Assembly: GCA_000431335.1 (NCBI GenBank)
Contig: FR888067.1
Location: 114,858-178,857 of the forward strand
Direction of reading: 5' to 3'
Source of the DNA: Clostridium sp. CAG:343
GTDB taxonomy: Bacteria; Bacillota; Clostridia; TANB77; CAG-508
Length of the DNA: 64,000 nt
The notes below the pieces were generated by a model. That model was not told the origin of the DNA and did not search any database. It saw only the letters and a program-made list of their open reading frames with translations. Every line of letters starts with the position of its first letter. Within the stretch, counting starts at the first letter, position 1. Position numbers and translations under genes: made by a program. Below are positions 16,728 to 25,035 of this stretch, one piece after another.

Positions 16728-16741
16728 GAGGAAATTAGAAG

Positions 16742-17401
16742 ATGAAAAATATAACAAAAAAACAGAAAATGATTTTTATAATTCTTGCAGTAATTATTAT
16801 AGCAGGAATAGCTGTTATTTCTACAATAGGTTTTAATTTAGAATTGAAAATGCAAGAAACAAAAAAGATTGAATTATATATACAAAAAGATTTTGAAATA
16901 TCAGATATAAAAAATATAGTAAAAGAAGTAATTCCAGATGAAAGTATAATGATTCAAAAAGTAGAAGTATTTGAAGATTCTGTAAGTATTACAGCAAAAG
17001 ACATTACAGATGAACAAAAACAATCAATAATTGATAAAGTAAATGAAAAATATGGAACAGAATTAAAAGCGGATAGTACAGAAATTATAAATATTCCTAA
17101 TATGAAAATAAGAGATTTAGTAAAACCATATGTTACTTCATTTGCAATTTCTACTGTTTTAATATTAGTATATATAGCAATAAGATATAGAAAATTAGGA
17201 AGTATAAAAACAATGATTAATTCACTATTAATTATTGTTGTAGGACAAGTTGTATTGTTTAGTCTAATAGCAATAACAAGAATTCCAGTAGGAAGATTAA
17301 CAATACCTATGGTACTTATTGTATATGTATGTACATTATTAGGAATTACTAACTGTTTAGAGAAAAAACTAAAATTAAAGAAAGAAGAAGAAAAAAAATA
17401 A
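16742..17401 (+). CDS. secF: SecF-type protein translocase subunit (short)
   Basis: 219 aa, shorter than a typical SecF of about 300. One N-terminal span, an extracytoplasmic alpha/beta domain (IQKVEVFEDSVSITAKDI), and about three further spans ending in a Lys/Glu tail. The order secD-secF and the GGAGGAAATTAG ribosome site support SecF; sequence identity alone is weak. The last membrane helices of the normal protein appear absent. A strong terminator follows. Confidence 0.7.
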   Translation: MKNITKKQKMIFIILAVIIIAGIAVISTIGFNLELKMQETKKIELYIQKDFEISDIKNIVKEVIPDESIMIQKVEVFEDSVSITAKDITDEQKQSIIDKVNEKYGTELKADSTEIINIPNMKIRDLVKPYVTSFAISTVLILVYIAIRYRKLGSIKTMINSLLIIVVGQVVLFSLIAITRIPVGRLTIPMVLIVYVCTLLGITNCLEKKLKLKKEEEKK

Positions 17402-17409
17402 TTTTTAAA

Positions 17410-17458
17410 AGAAGTGGTAAAACAGATATGTCTGCATTCAGTTTACCACTTCTTTTTT
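17410..17458 (+). terminator. Terminator after secDF
   Basis: AGAAGTGGTAAA pairs with TTTACCACTTCT (12 bp) and is followed by six Ts. Confidence 0.9.
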
Positions 17459-17569
17459 GCAAACGTAACTTTTAGAAAATAATTTTTTTACTAAAAAACT
17501 ATACAAATTTTATGAAGTAATGATATAATAAGAGCCAAAGTAAGAAGATGAAAAAGCAAGGAGGAAAAA

Positions 17570-19807
17570 ATGGGAAATATAGTTTTATTAGATGATTTAA
17601 CAATAAACAAAATAGCAGCAGGGGAAGTAATTGAAAGACCAGCATCAGTAATAAAAGAAATGATAGAAAATTCAATTGATGCAGGAGCAACTAATATAAC
17701 AGTAGAAATAAAAAATGGAGGAATATCATATATAAAAATAACAGATGATGGAAAAGGAATAGCCCAAGATGACTTAGAAATAGCATTTGAAAGGCATGCT
17801 ACAAGCAAAATTAGATCAGCAGATGATTTGGATACAGTAACATCTATGGGGTTTAGAGGAGAAGCATTAGCAAGTATTGCAGCTATTGCGAATGTAGAAT
17901 TAACATCTAAAACAAAAGAACAAGACATTGGATACAAAATCGTTGTTGAAGCGGGAAATGTTTTAGAAAAAGAAGAAGCAGGGTGTAGAACAGGAACAAC
18001 CATTATAGTAAGAAATTTATTTTTTAATACACCAGTTAGATATAAATTTTTAAAAAAAGATTATACAGAATCAGGATATATTGAAGATGTTATTACAAGA
18101 ATAGCTTTAGTAAATCCTAATATTGCAATTAAGTTAATAAATACAGGAAAAACAGTAATACAAACTAATGGAAATGGAGATTTGAAAAGTGTAATATATA
18201 GCATATATGGAAAAGATATTTCAAATGGAATAATGGAAGTGTCTTATCAATATGAAGATATAAAAATAACTGGGGTAATCGGAAAGCCTGAAATTGCAAG
18301 ATCAAACCGTTCAAACCAATTATTTTTTGTGAATAAGAGATATATTAAAGATAAAACGTTAACAGCAGCAACAGAGCAAGCATATAAAGGATTAATACCA
18401 ATTGGAAAATTTGGATTTGTTGTATTAAATTTAGAAATGAGTCCAGCAAAAGTGGATGTAAATGTTCATCCAGCTAAGTTAGAAGTTAGATTTCAAGAAG
18501 AAAATACAGTTTTTCAAGCGATATATCATGCAATTAAAGATACTTTGCTAAAAAGTGAATTAGTGGCAAAAACAGAGAAAACAGAAAAAGATAGTATTGT
18601 AGATAGAAGAACTGCTAGTTTTGAAGAAAGATTAAAAAATTTAAGAGAAGCAAAAAAAGAAAATCAAAGTGGAGGACTATTTGCTTTTAGAAAACAAAAT
18701 GAAAAGCAAATTGAAAAATATACAGATGAAGAAAGCAAAATAAAAACCAATATATTGGAAGATGTATATAATAACCAAAAACTAGAAAATGAACAAACTA
18801 TACAACAACCAACTTTAGAAAAATTAGAAAACAAAGAGAAAATAACTACAGGAGATCCAGTTGATACTTCAGATGTTTTAGAACAATTAAAAAATTTAAA
18901 AGATAAAATGCAAAATGAATTAAAAACAGACAAATTTACTGCAAATAAAGTACAAGATGTTCAAGAAGAATATAAATTAGAAAACAAACAGCAAGATTTT
19001 AAACAAGGGGAGAACATAAAAGAAGAAAAATTCGAACCTGTTAAACAAAAGATAGAAAATTTAGATGAAAATACACAAGCTGTTTCACAAAATTTTAATG
19101 AAATGTATACAAAAATGTTTGGAACAGCACCAATAATAGAAAATCAAGATGATAAAAAAGAAGAACAAAAAGCTGTAGATATAATAAAAGATAATGTTTC
19201 AATGTTTGAAACAGAAGAAGAATTTAAAAAACCAATATATAAATTTATCGGGATTGTATTTAAAACATATATTATATTAGAGATTGAAAATGAAATGTAT
19301 ATATTAGATCAGCATGCTGCACATGAAAGAATTATGTACGAAAAGGTAAAAGAAAATTATTATAGTGACATAGCTAAAGATTCTCAAATGCTATTATTAC
19401 CAGATGTTGTAACCTTAACACATAAAGAAATGGATGTTGCTAAAGAAAACAAGGAAATGTTTGAACAAGCAGGATTTTATTTTGAAGAATTTGGCGAAAA
19501 TACTATTAAATTAACAGGAGTGCCAACAGTATGTATTGATTTAGATACAAAAGAGCTGTTTTTAGAAACTTTAGATGAAATAAATACTGTAGCAAGAACA
19601 GCTAAACAAGAAAAAGAAGAAAAATTCATAGCAACAGTTGCTTGCAAAGCAGCAGTAAAAGCGAATATGGCTCTTACGAGAGAAGAAGTAGAAAAATTAA
19701 TGGAACAATTATTGAAATTACCAAATCCATTTACATGTCCACATGGCAGACCAACAGTTATAAAAATGACAAAATATGATATAGAAAGAAAATTTGCAAG
19801 AAAGTAG
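17570..19807 (+). CDS. mutL: MutL mismatch repair endonuclease
   Basis: 745 aa. The N-terminal GHKL ATPase has ENSIDAGA (33-40), DDGKGI and GFRGEALASI. A long Glu/Gln/Lys-rich linker spans about residues 335-545. The C-terminal dimerisation and nuclease domain has DQHAAHERIMYE at about 580-591, plus ACKAAVKAN and CPHGRP, the metal-dependent nicking motif of MutL from bacteria without MutH. It nicks the new strand after MutS finds a mismatch. GGAGG precedes ATG 17570. No mutS lies next to it in this window; miaA is downstream, as in many Firmicutes. Confidence 0.96.
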   Translation: MGNIVLLDDLTINKIAAGEVIERPASVIKEMIENSIDAGATNITVEIKNGGISYIKITDDGKGIAQDDLEIAFERHATSKIRSADDLDTVTSMGFRGEALASIAAIANVELTSKTKEQDIGYKIVVEAGNVLEKEEAGCRTGTTIIVRNLFFNTPVRYKFLKKDYTESGYIEDVITRIALVNPNIAIKLINTGKTVIQTNGNGDLKSVIYSIYGKDISNGIMEVSYQYEDIKITGVIGKPEIARSNRSNQLFFVNKRYIKDKTLTAATEQAYKGLIPIGKFGFVVLNLEMSPAKVDVNVHPAKLEVRFQEENTVFQAIYHAIKDTLLKSELVAKTEKTEKDSIVDRRTASFEERLKNLREAKKENQSGGLFAFRKQNEKQIEKYTDEESKIKTNILEDVYNNQKLENEQTIQQPTLEKLENKEKITTGDPVDTSDVLEQLKNLKDKMQNELKTDKFTANKVQDVQEEYKLENKQQDFKQGENIKEEKFEPVKQKIENLDENTQAVSQNFNEMYTKMFGTAPIIENQDDKKEEQKAVDIIKDNVSMFETEEEFKKPIYKFIGIVFKTYIILEIENEMYILDQHAAHERIMYEKVKENYYSDIAKDSQMLLLPDVVTLTHKEMDVAKENKEMFEQAGFYFEEFGENTIKLTGVPTVCIDLDTKELFLETLDEINTVARTAKQEKEEKFIATVACKAAVKANMALTREEVEKLMEQLLKLPNPFTCPHGRPTVIKMTKYDIERKFARK

Positions 19808-19817
19808 TTGGAAAAAA

Positions 19818-20243
19818 ATGAATTTATTAATTATAATAATAGTAACAGTATTATATGCAGTAATAATTGGATGGACATGGAGCTCTTTAGGAGATATTGA
19901 AAGAAAAAAGAAAATATTAATAACAGGAATTGGAATATTGTTAGTATATTTAATAACTTTATTGTTATTTAATATTTCTAAAAATCAAATACAGTATCCA
20001 GATATTTCTGCAGAAAAATATGTAAAAAATATTCTAGTAATTATTTTTACAGGTATAAACTCAATTGCCATATTGCCATACGCAGCTAAAATGTACAATA
20101 AAATATATGAGGGAACAATAGAATCACAAGAAATTAAGAAAAAACTAGTGTTTATTATAATACTAATAATATTAGGAATATTTTTAGAATGTGGATATAT
20201 GAAAGATATTCAACAAGGAATATTAAATATAGCTAAAAAGTAA
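19818..20243 (+). CDS. Small integral membrane protein of unknown function
   Basis: About 141 aa from ATG 19818, preferred over TTG 19794 because the latter lies inside mutL. Four hydrophobic segments (residues about 2-20, 30-52, 70-92, 108-128) with short polar loops and no charged motif in the membrane. It lies between mutL and miaA on the same strand with short gaps, so it is probably cotranscribed. I do not recognise a family. Confidence 0.65.
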   Translation: MNLLIIIIVTVLYAVIIGWTWSSLGDIERKKKILITGIGILLVYLITLLLFNISKNQIQYPDISAEKYVKNILVIIFTGINSIAILPYAAKMYNKIYEGTIESQEIKKKLVFIIILIILGIFLECGYMKDIQQGILNIAKK

Positions 20244-20291
20244 CAACAGTAAAAAATACAGAAATAATTTTAAACAAATAGGGAGGAAAGA

Positions 20292-21206
20292 ATGCAAAAA
20301 GATAAAGTAATAGTTATATGTGGACCAACTGCATCTGGAAAAACAGCATTATCAATTGAATTGGCAAAACAAATTAACGGAGAAATTGTTTCTTGCGATT
20401 CTATGCAAATTTATAAAGATATGAATATTGGAACAGCAAAACCTACTGAAGAAGAACAGAAAGGCATTAAACATTACTTAATTGATTTTGTCTCACCTGA
20501 TGAAAGATATAGTGTAGCAGACTATAAACAAGATGCTAAAAAAGCTATAAAAGAAATATTAAAAAAAGGAAAAGTCCCTATAGTAGTTGGTGGTACAGGA
20601 TTATATATTGATAGCTTAATTTATGAAATAGAATATCCTAATATAGAGTTTGATGAAAAATATAGAAAAAAATTAGAAAATATAGCTGAAGAACAGGGAT
20701 TAAAAGTATTATATGAAAAAGCAAAAGAAATTGATCCAGAAGCAATAAAAAAAATAAGTGAAAACGACAAAAAAAGAATATTAAGAATACTAGAAATTTA
20801 TCATGCTACAGGAAAAAACAAAACAGAACAAGAAAAAGAATCAAGAAAAAATGAAGTAGAGTATGAATATAAAATTTATGCTTTAAAATGGGACAGGCAA
20901 GAGCTATATGAAAGAATTAATAAAAGAGTCGATATAATGATTGAACAAGGATTAATTGACGAAGTAAAAGAAATTTATCAAAAGTATCAAAGTTTTCCAA
21001 CTGCGATGCAAGGATTAGGGTATAAAGAAGTAGTCGAATATCTTGAAGGAAAAATAAGTAAAGATGATATGATAGAAAAAATAAAACAAGAAACACGTAG
21101 ATATGCGAAAAGACAATTGACATGGTTTAGAAAAAATAAACAAACTATATGGCTAGATGCACAAGATAAAATACAAAATAATATAAAAATTATTTTGGAG
21201 GGATAG
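20292..21206 (+). CDS. miaA: MiaA tRNA dimethylallyltransferase
   Basis: 304 aa. P-loop GPTASGKT at residues 11-18, DSMQIYKDMNIGTAKP substrate loop, VGGTGLYID, and the C-terminal RYAKRQLTWFRKN. It adds dimethylallyl to N6 of A37 in UNN-decoding tRNAs. GGGAGG lies before ATG 20292. The isoprenoid donor comes from the DXP pathway, whose first gene dxs is also in this window. The next gene starts two bases after the stop. Confidence 0.96.
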   Translation: MQKDKVIVICGPTASGKTALSIELAKQINGEIVSCDSMQIYKDMNIGTAKPTEEEQKGIKHYLIDFVSPDERYSVADYKQDAKKAIKEILKKGKVPIVVGGTGLYIDSLIYEIEYPNIEFDEKYRKKLENIAEEQGLKVLYEKAKEIDPEAIKKISENDKKRILRILEIYHATGKNKTEQEKESRKNEVEYEYKIYALKWDRQELYERINKRVDIMIEQGLIDEVKEIYQKYQSFPTAMQGLGYKEVVEYLEGKISKDDMIEKIKQETRRYAKRQLTWFRKNKQTIWLDAQDKIQNNIKIILEG

Positions 21207-21208
21207 AT

Positions 21209-22498
21209 TTGAAAGAACAAGATAAAACGATAAAAGAAAAAGAGACTGAAAAAGTAAACGATAAAAAAATAAATAAAAAGAAAATAATTTTATATATTGT
21301 TGGTTTGGCAATTGTAATTTATTTGCTTTATACTATTTATTTATTAATTAAAGAACCAACCAATATAGTTACAGTAGAAGAGGGAAAATTATATCAAGAA
21401 GAAACAGATATTGGTTATGTGATTAGAGATGAAAAAGTTGTAAAAGGTGAAAATTACAAAAATGGGATGGAGCAAATCATAGCAGAAGGAGAAAGAGCTT
21501 CAAATAATGAAAATATATTTAGATATTATAGTGCAAATGAAGAATCGTTAAAACAAAAGATATCTGAGCTGGATGCAAAAATTCAAGAAGTGATGCTAAA
21601 CGACAAGAGTTTATTAACAGCAGATATAAAACTTTTAGAAAATCAAATAGATGAAAAACTAGAAGATATTAGTAAAATTACAGATGTAACAAAATTAACT
21701 GAATATAAAAAAGAAATAGATAATCTTATAACTAAAAAAGCTAAGATGGCAGGAGAATCAAGTCCAAAAGGTTCTTATTTAAGACAATTAATAGAAGAAA
21801 GAAAAAATTATGAAAATCAATTAAATTCAGGTGCTGAATATGTAAAGGCTCCTATGAGTGGAATTGTATCATATAGAGTAGATGGATTAGAAGAAACATT
21901 GACACCAGACAATTTTAGTGCATTAAGTAAAGAATATCTTGAAAGTTTGAATTTGAAAACAGGAAAAATAGTAGCGACAAATGAAGAGTGTGGAAAGGTA
22001 ATTAATAATTTTGTTTGCTATATAGCAACTATAACTTCTTCTGAAGAAGCAAAACAAGCAAAAGTAGGAGATGAAATAAAAGTAAGATTATCAAATAACG
22101 TTGAAGTATCGGCAGAAATTTCTAATATTGTAAAAGAAGATGAAGATATTCTTATTATATTAAAATTAAATAAACAAGTAGAAGAATTAATTAATTATAG
22201 AAAAATAACATTTAATTTAATTTGGTGGGATGCTTCAGGATTGAAAATTCCAAACCAAGCAATTGTACAAGAAAATGATTTAAATTATGTAATAAGAAAT
22301 AGAGCTGGTTATTTAAGCAAAATATTAGTAAAGGTAAAAAAACAAGGAGAAAAATATTCTATAGTTGAAGCTTATAAAACTGAAGAATTAAAAGAATTAG
22401 GCTTTACAGAAAAAGAAATTAATTCATATAGAAAAATATCTTTATATGACGAAATATTAATTAATCCTAATTTAGATAAAACAAAAGAATTAAATTAA
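21209..22498 (+). CDS. HlyD-like membrane-fusion protein
   Basis: 429 aa with a TTG start at 21209 and GGAGGGATAGA upstream. Basic N-terminus, one membrane span (about 27-47), a beta segment (VTVEEGKLYQEETDIGYVIRD), a coiled-coil hairpin (about 110-205), then a lipoyl/beta-barrel part with APMSGIVSYRVDG and later KIPNQAIVQEN. This is the layout of HlyD-type adaptor proteins. Similar genes occur just upstream of sepF in Clostridia, hinting at an envelope or division role; no cognate ATPase or pump is nearby. Confidence 0.7.
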   Translation: MKEQDKTIKEKETEKVNDKKINKKKIILYIVGLAIVIYLLYTIYLLIKEPTNIVTVEEGKLYQEETDIGYVIRDEKVVKGENYKNGMEQIIAEGERASNNENIFRYYSANEESLKQKISELDAKIQEVMLNDKSLLTADIKLLENQIDEKLEDISKITDVTKLTEYKKEIDNLITKKAKMAGESSPKGSYLRQLIEERKNYENQLNSGAEYVKAPMSGIVSYRVDGLEETLTPDNFSALSKEYLESLNLKTGKIVATNEECGKVINNFVCYIATITSSEEAKQAKVGDEIKVRLSNNVEVSAEISNIVKEDEDILIILKLNKQVEELINYRKITFNLIWWDASGLKIPNQAIVQENDLNYVIRNRAGYLSKILVKVKKQGEKYSIVEAYKTEELKELGFTEKEINSYRKISLYDEILINPNLDKTKELN

Positions 22499-22580
22499 TA
22501 TTTTTTAGCTAATAAAACCAATAGAAATATTACAAAAATGTTACAAAAATATTAAAATTTAATAACATTCTTAAAAAACA

Positions 22581-22609
22581 TTGACAATATGACAAAAAAA
22601 GTAGATACT
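22581..22609 (+). promoter_or_regulatory. Promoter of sepF-divIVA
   Basis: TTGACA (22581-22586), 17-bp spacer, GATACT (22604-22609), about 40 bp before the sepF start, which has a TAGGAGG site. Confidence 0.65.
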
Positions 22610-22649
22610 TAGTACATAAAACAAAGGAAGTAATTTAGGAGGTTTTTTT

Positions 22650-23132
22650 ATGTCAGGAGCATTAATGAACAAAGTATGGGATTTGTTTGGAATGGATTCA
22701 GCAGAACCAGAAGGTTATGAAGAAGAAAATGTATATGATTATGATGATGAAGAGGAAGAAGTAGAAGATAAAAAATTATTCGGAAGAAAAAACAATAATA
22801 AAGTTGTAAATATGCCACAAACACAAACAAATGCTATTAAAATGGTAATATCACAACCAACTACTTTTGAACAATCAGATGAAATTTGTGCGTTTCTAAA
22901 AGAAAAGAAATCTGTTATTGTTAATTTAGAATATGTTAATAAAGATGTAGCAAGAAGAATTGTTGATTTTATTAGTGGAGGAGTGTATGCATTAGATGGA
23001 TATATTCAAAAAGTATCAAATTCTATCTTTTTAGTAGCACCATCTAACTATGAAATCACAAATGAAATGGCAAGGGAAGAAATGAAAAGCAAACTTTCTG
23101 TTTCATGGCTAAAAAATAATGGAGTAAACTAA
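22650..23132 (+). CDS. sepF: SepF cell-division protein
   Basis: 160 aa. N-terminal amphipathic helix for membrane binding (MNKVWDLFGM), an acidic Glu/Asp/Tyr linker (about 20-48), then the compact SepF domain with PTTFEQSDEI, VIVNLEYVNKD, RRIVDFISGGVYAL and SIFLVAPSNYEIT. SepF anchors FtsZ to the membrane and organises septum shape. divIVA follows 26 bp later, the conserved order in Firmicutes. Confidence 0.96.
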   Translation: MSGALMNKVWDLFGMDSAEPEGYEEENVYDYDDEEEEVEDKKLFGRKNNNKVVNMPQTQTNAIKMVISQPTTFEQSDEICAFLKEKKSVIVNLEYVNKDVARRIVDFISGGVYALDGYIQKVSNSIFLVAPSNYEITNEMAREEMKSKLSVSWLKNNGVN

Positions 23133-23158
23133 TTGAATATCAACAAGGGGGAAGAAAA

Positions 23159-23614
23159 ATGATAACACCACTCGATATAGAAAATAAAAAGTTTTCAAAG
23201 CAAATGATGAATGGATATAGTGTTGAAGAAGTAGATGATTTTTTAGATGATTTAACAGTTGATTACACAAAAAACTATAAAGAAGCGACAGAATTAAAAG
23301 CTAAGGTTGCAGAATTAACTAAAAGTTTAGAACATTACAAAAACATAGAATCAACTTTACAAAACACTTTAGTCATGGCGCAGAAAACTGCAGATGATGT
23401 AAAAAACATAGCAAAACAACAAGCAGATCAAATAGTAAACCAAGCAAAAGGAACAGCTCAAAAACAAGCAAATGAATTAGATAATGAAATTATTGTAAAG
23501 AAAAAAGAATTAGAAGACGTAAAAAAACAATTTGATATATATAAAGCTAAGATGGAGTCATTGTTAATATCTCAATTAGAATTAATAAAAGATATCAATA
23601 AAGAAGATGCATAA
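23159..23614 (+). CDS. divIVA: DivIVA polar/septal coiled-coil protein
   Basis: 151 aa. N-terminal lipid-binding domain ITPLDIENKKFSKQMM-GYSVEEVDDFLDDL, then coiled coils with a Gln/Ala-rich middle (AKQQADQIVNQAKGTAQKQ). It binds negatively curved membrane at poles and septa. GGGGGAAG lies before ATG 23159. It ends the sepF operon at a clear terminator. Confidence 0.95.
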   Translation: MITPLDIENKKFSKQMMNGYSVEEVDDFLDDLTVDYTKNYKEATELKAKVAELTKSLEHYKNIESTLQNTLVMAQKTADDVKNIAKQQADQIVNQAKGTAQKQANELDNEIIVKKKELEDVKKQFDIYKAKMESLLISQLELIKDINKEDA

Positions 23615-23634
23615 AATTTAAAATTACTAAAGAG

Positions 23635-23660
23635 GACTATCTGTATAGATAGTCTTTTTG
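23635..23660 (+). terminator. Terminator after divIVA
   Basis: GACTATCT pairs with AGATAGTC around a GTAT loop and is followed by TTTTTG. Confidence 0.9.
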
Positions 23661-23827
23661 TGTCTATAAATAAATAAAAGTAAAGAAAAATATTACAAAA
23701 AGACAACAATATTACAGAACTGTTAAATATATGTTACATTTCTATTAATACTATTGACCATTAGAGGAAAAAAGAATAAAATATTACTATCATCGAAAGA
23801 TATGAAAACTCACAAGAAGGGTGAAAT

Positions 23828-24379
23828 ATGAGAATAATAGGTGGAAAAGCTAGAGGAACAAAATTATATACATTAGAAGGAGAAAACACAAGACCAACAT
23901 TAGATAGAGTAAAAGAATCGTTATTTAATATAATTCAAACAGAAATACCTAATAGCATATTCTTAGACTTATTTTCTGGAAGTGGAGCCATAGGTTTAGA
24001 AGCTGTCAGTAGAGGTGCTAAAAAGGCTATTTTGTGTGATAAATCAAAAGATGCTATAAAAATAATTGAGAAGAACATAAAAAAAACTCACTTAGAAGAG
24101 AAAATAGAATATTATCAATTACCATTTGAAATATTATTAAACAACCAAATAAAAGATTTAATTGACATTGTATATATTGATCCGCCATATAAAACAGATT
24201 ATGCTTATGAATCATTAAAAATACTAATAGATAATAAAATGCTAAAAAAAGATTCATATATAATTATAGAAACAGATGATGAAAAGAGAATTATAGAACA
24301 AATTAAAAGTTTAAAAGTGAACATAGTTGACCAAAGAAAATATGGTCGAGCATATCTTATATTTTTGAGAGAACAGTAA
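23828..24379 (+). CDS. rsmD: RsmD 16S rRNA m2G966 methyltransferase
   Basis: 183 aa. Begins MRIIGGKARGTKL, the family signature, then RPTLDRVKESLFNII, the SAM-binding LDLFSGSGAIGLEAVSRGA and the catalytic DPPY (YIDPPYK). It methylates N2 of G966 in the 30S subunit. GGGTGAAAT is its ribosome site. In many bacteria coaD follows, but here a coiled-coil gene does. Confidence 0.96.
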   Translation: MRIIGGKARGTKLYTLEGENTRPTLDRVKESLFNIIQTEIPNSIFLDLFSGSGAIGLEAVSRGAKKAILCDKSKDAIKIIEKNIKKTHLEEKIEYYQLPFEILLNNQIKDLIDIVYIDPPYKTDYAYESLKILIDNKMLKKDSYIIIETDDEKRIIEQIKSLKVNIVDQRKYGRAYLIFLREQ

Positions 24380-24403
24380 GATAAATTAGAAAGGGGTAAA
24401 ACC

Positions 24404-24907
24404 ATGGAAATATTTACATTATTAGAAACATTAGAGGATTTATTAGAAAATAGCAGAAGTCTGCCATTTTCTTCAAAGGGATTAGTCGATAAAGAAGAAA
24501 TGTTAGATTTAATAAAAGAAATAAGAATAAAACTTCCTGATGAATTAAAACAAGCTAAATGGGTAAAAGAGGAGAGACAAAGAATATTGGTTGAAGCCCA
24601 AAAAGAAGCAGATGGAATTGTAAAAGAAGCAGAAAATAGAATTATAGCTATGATAGATGAACATGAAATTACAAGAAAAGCATATGACCAAAAAACAGAA
24701 ATTATTGAAACAGCAAATGAAATGTCAAGAGAAATATCTAAAGGAACAAAAGAATATGCAGATAGCTTATTAGCTAATACAGAAGATGTTTTAAATGAAA
24801 CATTAAACAAATTAGGAACTAACATGACAGAAGCATTAAATTTAATGCAAATATCATTAGAAGATACAATTAAAACAATTCAAAATAGTAGAAAAGAATT
24901 GAAATAG
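24404..24907 (+). CDS. Coiled-coil ATP-synthase-subunit-like protein
   Basis: 167 aa, highly helical. N-terminal LLETLEDLLENSRSLPFSSK, then a long Lys/Glu heptad region (QRILVEAQKEADGIVKEAEN) resembling peripheral stalk subunits and annotated in related Clostridia as an ATPase-like or vacuolar ATPase subunit H-like protein. No ATP-binding motif or membrane span is present, so that name does not establish function. It lies 24 bp after rsmD and is probably cotranscribed; such a gene next to rsmD is common in the class. Confidence 0.7.
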   Translation: MEIFTLLETLEDLLENSRSLPFSSKGLVDKEEMLDLIKEIRIKLPDELKQAKWVKEERQRILVEAQKEADGIVKEAENRIIAMIDEHEITRKAYDQKTEIIETANEMSREISKGTKEYADSLLANTEDVLNETLNKLGTNMTEALNLMQISLEDTIKTIQNSRKELK

Positions 24908-24925
24908 AAAAAACAAAAGTCAGAT

Positions 24926-24968
24926 GCCAGAAGTCAAAAAACTAAGACTTTTGAATCTGGCTTTTATT
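24926..24968 (+). terminator. Probable terminator
   Basis: GCCAGA-AGTC can pair with GACT...TCTGGC with an internal bulge, followed by TTTTATT. Imperfect but positioned just after the coiled-coil gene. Confidence 0.5.
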
Positions 24969-25035
24969 AATAAAATAAAGAAGAAAAGAAAACAACGATT
25001 CAAACAAATAGTTATACTTTGGAAGGATGATAAAA